Part shown: positions 1 to 9,214 of the stretch, one piece after another
How the letters are laid out: every line of letters begins with the position of its first letter
Numbering within the stretch: position 1 is the stretch's first letter
DNA from: Propionicimonas sp.
Lineage (GTDB): Bacteria; Actinomycetota; Actinomycetes; Propionibacteriales; Propionibacteriaceae
Assembly: GCF_029975155.1 (NCBI RefSeq)
Contig: NZ_JARKPQ010000016.1
Location: 1 to 45,836, forward strand
Length of the DNA stretch: 45,836 nucleotides
Direction: 5' to 3'
Notes under the pieces: generated by a model
Databases searched by the model: none
Told to the model about the DNA's origin: nothing
What the model saw: the letters and a program-made list of their open reading frames with translations, nothing else
Translations under genes and position numbers: made by a program

Positions 1-39
1 CACTTAGCTATCAGATTTCTAGTGAGGGAGTGAGCCTCG

Positions 40-1014
40 ATGTCCGAACAAGACCTGCCCCGCGACGCCCAGGAGACCGTTGGTGGTGAGCCGGCCGGCG
101 TGCCGGTGGGCCATGAAGGCACCCGGGTCGAGATCGAGGAGACCGCGGCCTGGTCCGCCAACGGGTTCATCCCGCTCGTGCTCGCCGTCGTGTTCGTCAT
201 CGGCGCGTTGCGCAGCTTCATCGAGGGGGGAACCCTTTCCGACGCGGGCCAGGACCCGGGGGTGTGGGGAGTGCTCGGAGCCCTGCAGATCGTGCTGTTC
301 GGCCTCGCTGTCGTGTCCATCACGATCGTCTCGCCGGGCGACACCCGGGTGCTGCAGTTCTTCGGCCGCTACATCGGCACCGTCCGCAGCCCGGGGCTGA
401 AGATGGTGCTGCCGTTCGCCAGGGGGCGGCGAGTGTCGGTGCGCGTCCGCAACTTCGAGACCAACGAGCTGAAGGTCAACGACGCCGACGGCAACCCGGT
501 GAACATCGCGGCGATCGTCGTCTGGCAGGTCGCCGACACCGCGAAGGCCGTGTTCGCGGTCGAGGACTACCGCGAGTTCGTCCGGGTGCAGGCGGAGGCC
601 GCGCTGCGTCACGTCGCCACCACCCATCCCTACGACAACGCCGCTCCGGGCGAGGAATCGCTGCGCGGTTCCACCGACGTGGTCGCCGCCGAGCTGGCCG
701 CCGAGGTCGCCGACCGGATCGCGATCGCCGGTCTCGAGGTGGTCGAGGCGCGGATCTCCAGCCTCGCCTACGCCCCGGAGATCGCCCACGCCATGCTGCA
801 GCGGCAGCAGGCCGCGGCCGTGATCGCGGCGCGGGAGAAGATCGTCGAGGGAGCGGTGAGCATGGTGCAGGGAGCGCTGCGCCAGCTGGAGGCCGACGAC
901 GTGGTCGAGATGGACGAGGAGCGCAAGGCCGCGATGGTGTCCAACCTGCTGGTCGTGCTCTGCAGCTCGTCTCAGGCCACGCCCGTGGTGAACACCGGGA
1001 CGCTGTACAACTGA
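40..1014 (+). CDS. Membrane-anchored SPFH (band 7/stomatin-like) protein
   Basis: 324 aa. Two hydrophobic segments (about residues 42-60 and 76-96) are followed by an SPFH/band 7 core from about residue 98 to 300, with the typical pattern of a [15 protein letters not shown] entry strand, the N-F-E-T-N-E-L segment and an Ala/Glu-rich helical part near residues 250-290. SPFH proteins form oligomeric membrane scaffolds; no enzymatic role is expected. A GGGAG ribosome site lies 10 nt before the ATG. The next genes on the strand are a ribbon-helix-helix protein and an unknown protein, which probably form one transcription unit with it. A second SPFH gene without the double membrane segment lies at 12230-13423. 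Family assignment is firm; the role is not known. Confidence 0.85.
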   Translation: MSEQDLPRDAQETVGGEPAGVPVGHEGTRVEIEETAAWSANGFIPLVLAVVFVIGALRSFIEGGTLSDAGQDPGVWGVLGALQIVLFGLAVVSITIVSPGDTRVLQFFGRYIGTVRSPGLKMVLPFARGRRVSVRVRNFETNELKVNDADGNPVNIAAIVVWQVADTAKAVFAVEDYREFVRVQAEAALRHVATTHPYDNAAPGEESLRGSTDVVAAELAAEVADRIAIAGLEVVEARISSLAYAPEIAHAMLQRQQAAAVIAAREKIVEGAVSMVQGALRQLEADDVVEMDEERKAAMVSNLLVVLCSSSQATPVVNTGTLYN

Positions 1015-1015
1015 G

Positions 1016-1223
1016 CCGATGAGTGAGCGCAAGCCCCGCCTCTGCCCCGAAGGGCTCAGCGCGTTGTCGCGATTCGGCCACGCCAGCCGTCCCACCGGCC
1101 CCAGCTGTCACGGCTGGAGCCTCGCGTGGCCAGATCGCGTCATCGTGCGACGTGGGCCCGGATCGCGACAGCCGGGTTGGGCACCCGGCGTTGGCAGGGA
1201 CACCGATGAGTGAGCGCAAGCCC
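1016..1223. repeat. Duplicated 21-bp start region flanking an insertion-like segment
   Basis: A 21-nt sequence carrying an ATG and the codons for MSERKP occurs at 1016-1036 and again exactly at 1203-1223, 187 bp later. The segment between holds imperfect inverted arms (1063-1077 and 1158-1172, 13 of 15 pairs) and a small hairpin built on CCAGC/GGCTGG. The upstream ATG (1019) opens a short out-of-frame reading frame that ends at 1213, so only the second copy starts the RHH gene. The layout suggests a small palindromic insertion with duplication of flanking DNA, or a local tandem duplication that has decayed. Confidence 0.6.
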
Positions 1224-1403
1224 GTTCTGCTGCGTCTGGACCCGGCCGTCCATGAGGCCCTGGCCCGGTGGGCGGCCGACGACCTGCGCTCGCTCAACGC
1301 CCACATCGAGCTGCTGCTGCGCCAGGCCCTGAAGAAAGCCGGACGGGCGCCCCGCGATGCAGGCCCGCTGCCGAAGCGCGGCCGGCCGGCGAAGGGGGAC
1401 TGA
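1206..1403 (+). CDS. Small ribbon-helix-helix (Arc/CopG-like) protein
   Basis: 65 aa. It has a beta strand (PVLLRLDPAV) followed by two helices (HEALARWAADD, then LNAHIELLLRQALKKAG), the ribbon-helix-helix layout of small DNA-binding dimers, and a basic C-terminal tail (KRGRPAKGD). The ATG at 1206 is chosen because conservation-like RHH sequence starts there; the in-frame upstream extension back to 1023 is low-complexity and covers the duplicated insertion. The downstream gene starts 1 nt after its stop, so the two are co-translated. It may be an autoregulator or an antitoxin-like protein, but the partner has no recognisable toxin fold. DNA binding is inferred from fold only. Confidence 0.75.
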   Translation: MSERKPVLLRLDPAVHEALARWAADDLRSLNAHIELLLRQALKKAGRAPRDAGPLPKRGRPAKGD

Positions 1404-1404
1404 G

Positions 1405-1743
1405 GTGGCGGCTGACTGGCCGCAGGACCCCCGGCTCGACCCTTTCCGCAATGCGGTCTGGGAACTCAGTCGGGGCGGGCGGGTCGAGGCATACCTCACC
1501 TGTCGCGTGGTGCCCGTCCGGCAGCTGTGGGCGAAGCGGGAATCGGTCTGGTACCAGCTGCACTGGCTGGACGGGCGGCGCGAACGACCCCAGGCCGACT
1601 CGGGCCCGGTGTGGAGCGTCGTCGCCGATCTGGAGCATGGCCGGTTCGAGGTGCTCGACGTCGGTGACCGTGTCCTCGACGCCCGCCCGCTGACCGGGCC
1701 CGAGCGCGATGCCCTGTGGCAGCGATACGGTCCGCCGGCCTAG
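1405..1743 (+). CDS. Conserved-looking hypothetical protein paired with the RHH gene
   Basis: 112 aa from GTG 1405, directly after the RHH stop. I do not recognise the family. It is soluble, with many Trp, Tyr and Arg residues (VWELSRGG, VPVRQLWAKRESVWYQLHWL) and a beta-rich look; there is no signal peptide or membrane segment. The GTG is preferred over an upstream ATG at 1357 because the latter would overlap the RHH gene by 47 nt and add only Arg/Ala-rich sequence. Its tight link to the RHH gene and the upstream SPFH gene suggests a shared function, unknown here. Confidence 0.7.
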   Translation: MAADWPQDPRLDPFRNAVWELSRGGRVEAYLTCRVVPVRQLWAKRESVWYQLHWLDGRRERPQADSGPVWSVVADLEHGRFEVLDVGDRVLDARPLTGPERDALWQRYGPPA

Positions 1744-1795
1744 GCTGCCAGACCCCCACCGATCGCGCCGATGCCGCGTGGGCTGCTCCAGGGGC

Positions 1796-2725
1796 TCAGC
1801 GCGGCGTGAGGTGTACTCCGGCGAGCATGCAGCGCACCGAGCCGCCGGCGAGTTCGATCGTGGGAATGGACAGCGGCAGCAGCCGGGCCGACTGCTCGAC
1901 CGCCGCTCGCTGGGTGTCGGTGAGCGCCGCGGCAGCTCGGGCCGAGAGGGCCAGGAGCCGCCCGTCCGTGCCGGTGAGTTCCATGGCGTTGCCGGCGAAG
2001 TCGGCGACCTGCGCGAAGCTCAGGTCGAGCACCTCACGGCCGCTGTCGGCCAGCCGGTCGGCGACCTCGGCGCGGCGCGCGTCGTCGCTGATCGCGGCCA
2101 GGCAGACCAGCGCGTAGTCGGTGGCGATGCTGATCAGCACATTGGTGTGGTAGATCGGCCGGCCCTCCGCGTCCGCGGTGGGGAACGCCATCGGCTCGTA
2201 GCCGAAGGCCGTGCAGAACCGCTCCAGCACCACCGGGTCGGCCCGGTGCGAACTGGCCACGTAGGCGACCCGTTCGAGGTGGTCGAACACCATCGCGCCG
2301 GTGCCCTCGAGGAAGAGGTTGTCGTACTCGAGTCCGGAGTAGTCGATCACCTCCTGCACCCGGTAGGTGCTCTTCAGCAGCTCGATCACGTCGGCGCGCC
2401 GCTCCCTGCGCCGGTTGGGTGCGTACATCGGATAGATCGCGATCCGGCCGCCGTGGTGGGTGGAGAACCAGTTGTTGGGAAAGACGGAGTCGGGCGTCTC
2501 CAGTTGGCCGAAGTCGTCGAAGACATGGACGCGGACGCCGGCGGCCAGCAGGGCGTCCACGCAACCGTCGAACTCCTCCCGTGCCGCGCTGGCCACGGCG
2601 TCGGGATGCCGCTCCAGCGGCCGGGCCTGGAAGCTGTTGTCCGCCAGCGTCTCCGGGTTCACCGCGAAGCGGTGCGGCCGCACCATCACCACCGCCGTGG
2701 GCGCCTGGACGTTCCGGTAGTTCAC
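1796..2725 (-). CDS. ctlX: CtlX-type guanidino-modifying enzyme (amidinotransferase superfamily hydrolase)
   Basis: 309 aa, GTG start with an AGGAGG ribosome site just upstream. The sequence has the superfamily's DxxxxPDSVFPNNWF segment (about residues 75-92), a histidine in IYHTNV and the C-terminal nucleophile cysteine in GGSVRCMLAG. The superfamily includes arginine deiminase, dimethylarginine dimethylaminohydrolase and amidinotransferases; the overall pattern best fits the CtlX (citrulline-utilisation hydrolase type) branch. The substrate is a guanidino or ureido compound, not determinable from sequence. Its start overlaps the stop of the upstream phosphotransferase by 4 nt (GTGA), so the two are translationally coupled. 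Confidence 0.8.
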   Translation of the reverse strand: MNYRNVQAPTAVVMVRPHRFAVNPETLADNSFQARPLERHPDAVASAAREEFDGCVDALLAAGVRVHVFDDFGQLETPDSVFPNNWFSTHHGGRIAIYPMYAPNRRRERRADVIELLKSTYRVQEVIDYSGLEYDNLFLEGTGAMVFDHLERVAYVASSHRADPVVLERFCTAFGYEPMAFPTADAEGRPIYHTNVLISIATDYALVCLAAISDDARRAEVADRLADSGREVLDLSFAQVADFAGNAMELTGTDGRLLALSARAAAALTDTQRAAVEQSARLLPLSIPTIELAGGSVRCMLAGVHLTPR

Positions 2726-3618
2726 CTGATTCCTCCTGCGGGATCGGCCAGGGTCTCGGCGAGGCCGTGCCGCGCGATCGCGGCCAGTGCCGGCATGTCG
2801 TCGCTGGCCTGACTGAAGACGCAGGCCAGGCCGAGCGCCCAGGCCCAGGCCCGCGTCCAGACCGCCTCGTCATAGGCGCCGGAGAGGCTGCAGGCCGCCT
2901 GGAACCGGGCCCTGGCCCCGGCGTCGAACATCAGCCATGCCACCGCGAGGTCGCTGGCCGGATCGCCGGCGCAGACGTCCCCGAAGTCGATCACGCCGGC
3001 GAGGCCGCCGTCCGCGTGCAGCAGCACGTTCAGCGGATGGACGTCCCCGTGCAGCCACACCGGACGGTGCGGCCATGCCGGCGCCTCGGCTGCGCGCTGC
3101 CAGGCGGCGAGGGCGTCCGCACCGGCGACAGCCCGGATCCGCGGCTCCCACGACTCCCGCCGTGCGGCCAGCGGCACGCCCCGGAACGGATTCGCCGGGG
3201 CGTCCGCATCCGCTGCGGTGTGCAGCGCGACCAGGAAGGCGGCGAGCCCGTCCACCGTGGCGCCGCGCGCCGGCGCGGGGGCGTCCGCGGCCCGGTGGCC
3301 GGGGAGGCGCGGCACCACCGTCCACGACCACGGGTAGCCGTGCTGGGGGCGTCCGGCGAACACGGGCACCGGGACGGGGACGGGCAGCCGCGGAGCGAGT
3401 CGGGGGAGCGTGAGCACCTCGTTGTCGATCAGGCCGGCGGACGCCTGCCGCCGCGGCATCCGGACGAGCAGGCTCGGCCCGACCGCGAAGATCTCGTTGT
3501 CCCAGCCGTGCGCGAACGACTCGACGTGCTCGTCGGCGAGGTGCGGGCACTGTCTCGCCAGCAGACGCCGGACGAGGGTCGCGTCGATGTGCACCTCTGC
3601 GGGGGGAATGCCGGCCAC
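2722..3618 (-). CDS. Aminoglycoside phosphotransferase (APH)-family kinase
   Basis: 298 aa if GTG 3618 is used; GTG 3594 (290 aa) is the other candidate and neither has a strong ribosome site. I prefer 3618 because it keeps the PPAEVHID lead-in commonly seen in this family. Kinase-like features are the catalytic loop LHGDVHPLNVLL and the metal-binding VIDFGDVCAGDP segment, with the phosphate-loop region around GWDNEIFAVG near the N-terminus. The family phosphorylates varied small molecules; a drug-resistance role cannot be assumed. It overlaps ctlX by 4 nt and is divergent from the ABC-F gene with a gap of about 26 bp. Confidence 0.8.
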   Translation of the reverse strand: MAGIPPAEVHIDATLVRRLLARQCPHLADEHVESFAHGWDNEIFAVGPSLLVRMPRRQASAGLIDNEVLTLPRLAPRLPVPVPVPVFAGRPQHGYPWSWTVVPRLPGHRAADAPAPARGATVDGLAAFLVALHTAADADAPANPFRGVPLAARRESWEPRIRAVAGADALAAWQRAAEAPAWPHRPVWLHGDVHPLNVLLHADGGLAGVIDFGDVCAGDPASDLAVAWLMFDAGARARFQAACSLSGAYDEAVWTRAWAWALGLACVFSQASDDMPALAAIARHGLAETLADPAGGIR

Positions 3619-3629
3619 CCGCGACAGGG

Positions 3630-3635
3630 TAGCCT
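3630..3635 (+). promoter_or_regulatory. Likely -10 element (TAGCCT) of leaderless ABC-F gene
   Basis: TAGCCT ends 9 nt before the ATG at 3645, the distance expected when transcription starts at the start codon. No Shine-Dalgarno sequence is present in the short gap to the divergent gene. Confidence 0.4.
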
Positions 3636-3644
3636 TGCCGGGCG

Positions 3645-5243
<1,599 letters not shown>

Positions 5244-5250
5244 CGGAGGG

Positions 5251-6465
5251 TCAGCGCGCCAGCTGGACGCCGCCGACGTAGCCGGCGGCGAGGGCGAGCG
5301 CGAGGTGGCGGATCGACTCCTCGGCGGGCAGGAACGTGGGGTGATGCAGGCCGACCCGGTGACGGGCGCCGGTGGACGGCCCGCCGGTGCCGACGAACAT
5401 CATCAGAATCGGGGCGATCCGGGAGTAGTGCGAGAAGTCGTCCGCGCCGCAGGAGCGGAACGGCTCGTGGGCCACCGGCAGCCCGAGGTGGGCCAGCAGC
5501 GGGTCGACGAACTGCACGAGCCGGCGGTCGTTGTTCAGCACCGGGTCGCCGACGATGATGTGCACGTCGGCGGTCGCGCCGCGGGCGGCGGCGGTGTGCT
5601 CGGCGAAGCGCCGGATCGCCGCGTGGAGATGGGTGCGGTCGGACTCGTGCATGGTGCGGATCACCCCGTGCAGCGAGCCGGTCTCGGCGATGATGTTGTG
5701 CGCCGTGCCGGCCTGGATCCGGCCGACGGTGATCACGGCGGGGTGGACCGGGTCGATGGTCCGGCTGACCAGTTCCTGCAGGCCGGTCACGATCGCTGCC
5801 AGGATCGGCACCGGGTCGAGCGCGACGTGCGGGTAGGCGCCGTGGCCCGGCTGGCCGCGGACGACGATGTCGAACTGGTCGGCGGCGGCGTTCACCGCCC
5901 CGGCCCCGGTGCTCACCACGCCGCTGGGGACCCGCGGCTGCACGTGACCGCCGACGACGGCCCGTACCTCGTGCTCGGTGAGCAGCTGTGAACCCACGAC
6001 GTCCTCCGCGCCGGACGGCTGGGTCTCCTCCCGGGGCTGGAACAGCCCCACCAGGCCCACCGGCAGGTCCTCGACGTGCCGGGCGGCCTGCAACAGCGCC
6101 CACAGGGCCGCGAGGTGCACGTCGTGGCCGCAGGCGTGCATGGCGTCGGTCGTGGACGTCCACTCCACCCCCGTCCGCTCGACCAGCGGCAGGGCGTCCA
6201 GTTCGGCGCGGATCGCGACGGCGGGTCCGGGCGGCCCCACCCGGACGAGGAAGCCCGTGTCGGCGACGCGCGTCGCCCGCAGATTCGGCAGGGCGTGCCG
6301 CAGCCGGTCCGCCGTCGGGCGTTCCGCGCCGCTGAGGTCGGGGTGACGGTGCAGCTCGCGGCGCAGTGCCCGGGCGTGCGGCAGCTGCTGGTCGAGGTGT
6401 GTCACCAGTTCGCCGAGCAGCCCGGTGGCACGCTCACTCGGCCAGGTGGTCAGCATGCGGCCCAT
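5251..6465 (-). CDS. M20 family amidohydrolase (aminoacyl/IAA-amino acid hydrolase type)
   Basis: 404 aa. Metal ligands of the M20D group are visible: ELDALP with the active-site Asp, MHACGHDVH, and the QPREETQPSGAEDVV segment carrying the catalytic Glu pair, then the dimerisation domain and a late HxxxF region (HHPTFLPAEES). Such enzymes remove N-acyl or amide groups from amino acids. It is the last gene of a minus-strand operon; its start is 7 nt after the stop of the methyltransferase gene. ATG 6465 is used; ATG 6456 is also possible. The substrate is unknown. Confidence 0.88.
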   Translation of the reverse strand: MGRMLTTWPSERATGLLGELVTHLDQQLPHARALRRELHRHPDLSGAERPTADRLRHALPNLRATRVADTGFLVRVGPPGPAVAIRAELDALPLVERTGVEWTSTTDAMHACGHDVHLAALWALLQAARHVEDLPVGLVGLFQPREETQPSGAEDVVGSQLLTEHEVRAVVGGHVQPRVPSGVVSTGAGAVNAAADQFDIVVRGQPGHGAYPHVALDPVPILAAIVTGLQELVSRTIDPVHPAVITVGRIQAGTAHNIIAETGSLHGVIRTMHESDRTHLHAAIRRFAEHTAAARGATADVHIIVGDPVLNNDRRLVQFVDPLLAHLGLPVAHEPFRSCGADDFSHYSRIAPILMMFVGTGGPSTGARHRVGLHHPTFLPAEESIRHLALALAAGYVGGVQLAR

Positions 6466-6472
6466 CTTGGTG

Positions 6473-7291
6473 TCAGTGCGGCAGTGGACGGAAGACCTGG
6501 ACGGTGACGGCGGTCGTCACCGGGCCCTCGGCCACCTGCTCGGGCACGCGGTGGAAGGCGTTCGGGCCCATCGCGATCAGGTCGGCGACCAGCGCCCGGT
6601 CCACCGTCCGGGTGCGCAGCAGCCCGGTGGTGCCCCGCAGCTCGAAGAACTCCGACGCGGCCACCTCCAGGTGGTCGGCCTTGCCGGGCGGCACCTCGAG
6701 CAGGCCGTGGGCGTCCCGCAGGCCGGCGAGGTGCTCGGGCTTGGGCGTGACGACGACGAGCCGGCCGTCCGGACGCAGCACGCGGGCGAACTCGGCGAGG
6801 TTTCGGGGCGCGAACACGCACAGGACGGCGTCGAGGCAGTGGTCGCGGACGGGCAGCCGCCGCCAGACGTCCGCCACGATCGCCGCCACGCGCGGATCGG
6901 CCTTCGCCGCGATCCGAGCCGCGGCCTTCGAGACGTCCAGGGCGATGCCGACGCCGGCGTCGTCCTCGCCGAGGGCCTGCACGAGGTAGTGGGCGGTCCC
7001 GGCACCCACCTCCAGCACGCGGGGCCGGCCGACGAGCTTGCCTGCGACGTCGGCGGCGACCGTCTCGAACAGTCCGGACGCGAGCACGCGCTGGCGCGCG
7101 GCGAGCATGGCCGGGGTGTCGGCGTTGCCCGGCTCCGGGCCGTCCAGCAGGTTCACGTAGCCCTGCCGGGCCACGTCGTAGCTGTGGCCGGACCCGCAGA
7201 CCAGGGCGCGGCCGTTGCCGGCGTCCGCGAGCACCAGCCCCTCCCCGCAGCGGGGACAGGCCAGCAGGTCGGCGGCGCGCTCGATGCCCAC
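6473..7291 (-). CDS. RlmA-family 23S rRNA (guanine-N1) methyltransferase
   Basis: 272 aa from GTG 7291. The N-terminus has a zinc-binding pattern (LACPRCGEGL then LVCGSGHSYD), followed by QGYVNLL, a hallmark of RlmA proteins, and a class I SAM domain with VLEVGAGTAHY and the DAVLCVFAP motif IV-like region. The family methylates N1 of G745 (RlmAI) or G748 (RlmAII/TlrB) in helix 35 of 23S rRNA; in Gram-positives the G748 enzyme can lower tylosin sensitivity. Which base is modified is not clear. Its GTG shares the G of the preceding stop codon (TAGTG). Confidence 0.82.
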   Translation of the reverse strand: MGIERAADLLACPRCGEGLVLADAGNGRALVCGSGHSYDVARQGYVNLLDGPEPGNADTPAMLAARQRVLASGLFETVAADVAGKLVGRPRVLEVGAGTAHYLVQALGEDDAGVGIALDVSKAAARIAAKADPRVAAIVADVWRRLPVRDHCLDAVLCVFAPRNLAEFARVLRPDGRLVVVTPKPEHLAGLRDAHGLLEVPPGKADHLEVAASEFFELRGTTGLLRTRTVDRALVADLIAMGPNAFHRVPEQVAEGPVTTAVTVQVFRPLPH

Positions 7292-8043
7292 TACGCCGCG
7301 GTGAACACCAGGCCGGAGCCGTCGGCGGAGATGGTCAGGGTGTTGCCCTTGATCGCGTACGACGTGGCGGCCTGCAGGGTCTTCAGCACGGTGGTCTCCA
7401 GGTCGCTCAGGCCCGCCTGCTGGCAGATCATCTTCGTGCTCGCCAGCGGCCCGGCCCTGAACGCGCCGTCCGCGGCGGTGACCTCGCCGCGGAACGTGTT
7501 GCAGGCCTTCCCCGTCAGCTCTCCGTCGGCGATCTTCATGGTCACGAGGCCGGGCACGGACTCGACCGCGTCACCGGTGACCAGCCCGTTCAGCTCCCAG
7601 TCGGTGCCCTCCAGCGGCTTGTCCACCACCCGGGCGAGCGTGAGCACGGCCTTCGCCGATGCGTCCACCAGTTCGACGCCGGCCCCGGTCTCGCGGACGC
7701 CGGCGACCTGGGTCAGGGCGACCGTGAAGGCGTGCTCCTGGGTCATCACGTCCTCGGCGCAGGCCATCTGGGTCAGGATGCCCGGCGTGATCGTGACCCT
7801 TGTCTGGTCCTGGGTGAAGCCGGCGTTGTAGCGGTTGCAGCTGGCCGACCCGGCCACCTGGGCACCGGCGAACTCCATGGTCGGCTCATGGCCGGCGAGC
7901 GGCGCCGCGCCGTTGAGCGCCGTCACCGTCCACGAGGTCCCGTCGAGTGTCGGCGCGGCCGGTGCGGGCGCCGCCGGCGTGGTGGACGTGCACGCGGCCA
8001 GCAGGGCCACGAGGCCGACGGACAACAGCCAGCGCTTGCTCAC
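7291..8043 (-). CDS. Lipoprotein with two META (HslJ-like) domains
   Basis: 250 aa from GTG 8043 (GGGAGA ribosome site). A lipoprotein signal ends in L-A-A-C with the lipidated Cys at residue 18, then an Ala/Pro/Thr linker. Two META domains follow in tandem (about 34-135 and 140-249), each opening with an L-[DE]-G-T-x-W motif and carrying an SCNRYNAGF or ACNTFRGEV core. META/HslJ proteins are envelope proteins linked to motility or stress and novobiocin resistance in enterobacteria; their biochemical role is unclear. GTGA overlap with the SURF1 gene shows translational coupling. An actinobacterial extracytoplasmic location is inferred from the signal. Confidence 0.85.
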   Translation of the reverse strand: MSKRWLLSVGLVALLAACTSTTPAAPAPAAPTLDGTSWTVTALNGAAPLAGHEPTMEFAGAQVAGSASCNRYNAGFTQDQTRVTITPGILTQMACAEDVMTQEHAFTVALTQVAGVRETGAGVELVDASAKAVLTLARVVDKPLEGTDWELNGLVTGDAVESVPGLVTMKIADGELTGKACNTFRGEVTAADGAFRAGPLASTKMICQQAGLSDLETTVLKTLQAATSYAIKGNTLTISADGSGLVFTAA

Positions 8044-8846
8044 GAGGTCTCCCTTTCCTCCCCGGGTTGGGGTGCCGCCGCCGACCGGCGCGCTGCGCGC
8101 ACGTCCGAGCGGATCAGCAGGACCAACCCCACGCCGGCCATCCCGGCGAATGTGAACCATTGAATCGCATAGGAGAAGTGGTTGCCCTCCGTCAGTTGTG
8201 GGGGTTGTACCGGCACCAACCCGCCGTCCTGCGCGGGCGTGATCTCCAGCACGGAGAGGTAGCCGTTCACCACCGGGTACGGCAGGGTCGCCCCGAGGGC
8301 GGCGGAGTTGACCAGCCGGACGGTGTTCGACGGTTGCACGGGCGTCATCGCGTCCGTGCTGCCCTGCTCGTCGCGGCGGACGTAGCCGAGGATGGCCACT
8401 TCTCCGGTCGGGGGTGCGGGGAGGACGGACGGGTAGTCCTCGTCGGCGGCCTTCACCCCGAACCCCCGATCGACCAGCACCCAGGCGCCGGTGGTGGTGT
8501 GCAGCGGCGTGATCACCTCGTAGCCGGCTGTCCCCGCGTTCGAGCGGTAGCGCACCAGGAACTGGTTGGCCGCGTCGAAGGTGCCCCGCACCCGCACCCG
8601 CTGCCAGGCGTCGGCCTCCGTGATCTGCCGGCCGAACACCGCGTCGAACTCCGCTGCCGGCGAGTTCTCGTGCGCGACGACCGAGTCGTTCATCGCCCGG
8701 CGCTGGTCGAGCCGCGCGAGCTGCCAGAAGCCGAGGTTGACGAAGGCGATCGCCAGGGCGACCACGAACACGCCCAGCGCGAGCCAGCGCAGCCAGGGGC
8801 GCGGTCCCTTCGGCAGCGTGCCGATCGGTGCGTCGAGGATCCTCAC
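8040..8846 (-). CDS. SURF1 family cytochrome oxidase assembly protein
   Basis: 268 aa, GTG start. It has the classic SURF1 layout: an N-terminal membrane helix (about residues 24-42) followed by NLGFWQLARLDQRRA, an extracytoplasmic beta domain containing GYEVITPL and WVLVDRGF, and a C-terminal helix preceded by NHFSYAIQWFTFA. SURF1 assists haem a insertion into the aa3-type oxidase. GTGA overlaps with both neighbours mark a tightly coupled operon behind the DUF3099 gene, an arrangement common in actinobacteria. Confidence 0.93.
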   Translation of the reverse strand: MRILDAPIGTLPKGPRPWLRWLALGVFVVALAIAFVNLGFWQLARLDQRRAMNDSVVAHENSPAAEFDAVFGRQITEADAWQRVRVRGTFDAANQFLVRYRSNAGTAGYEVITPLHTTTGAWVLVDRGFGVKAADEDYPSVLPAPPTGEVAILGYVRRDEQGSTDAMTPVQPSNTVRLVNSAALGATLPYPVVNGYLSVLEITPAQDGGLVPVQPPQLTEGNHFSYAIQWFTFAGMAGVGLVLLIRSDVRAARRSAAAPQPGEERETS

Positions 8847-9160
8847 TCCTGCTCATCCTCCACGGTGCCGCCGACCGTCTCCGCGCCCGGCAGCTGCGGC
8901 CGGTCGGGCTCCGATTCCGGCTCGGGCAGCCGCCGCTGGTCGATCGCGTTCGCCAGCATGACCGCGATCGTGGGCAGCACGGCAGCGGCGAGCAGGAGCA
9001 GCAGGTTCCAGGGCAGGGGGGTCATCGTCGCGGCGAGGAAACAGGCCACGCGGACGCCCATCGTCCACAGGTAGCGCACCCTGCGGGCGTCGGTGTCCAG
9101 CGACCTGCCGATCCGGGCGCTGGTGATCAGCGCCGGTCTCCTCACCCGTGCCGGACTCAC
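8843..9160 (-). CDS. DUF3099 domain membrane protein
   Basis: 105 aa from GTG 9160. The N-terminal ALITSARIGRS and RRVRYLWTMGVRVACFL pattern matches DUF3099, with two membrane helices (about residues 32-48 and 50-70) and an acidic, Pro/Glu-rich C-terminus. The function is unknown. It is first in the minus-strand operon and divergent from fabG, with 54 bp between the two starts. Confidence 0.8.
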   Translation of the reverse strand: MSPARVRRPALITSARIGRSLDTDARRVRYLWTMGVRVACFLAATMTPLPWNLLLLLAAAVLPTIAVMLANAIDQRRLPEPESEPDRPQLPGAETVGGTVEDEQE

Positions 9161-9200
9161 GGCACAAGACTAGGTCGGAGACTTCTGGAGCGGGTTCCGA

Positions 9201-9206
9201 TAACGT
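9201..9206 (+). promoter_or_regulatory. Likely -10 element (TAACGT) of leaderless fabG
   Basis: TAACGT ends 8 nt before the GTG at 9215. No ribosome site precedes the GTG, so a leaderless transcript is likely. The -35 region is weak. Confidence 0.45.
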
Positions 9207-9214
9207 GTGCTGCC

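Noticed and set aside
1019..1213. 64-codon frame from the first MSERKP copy
   Set aside because: Only its first six residues match the RHH protein; the rest is unstructured and the frame ends inside the second copy. Treated as a by-product of the duplication.
2722..3618. Aminoglycoside resistance gene
   Set aside because: APH fold only; the family is broad and the context gives no resistance signal.
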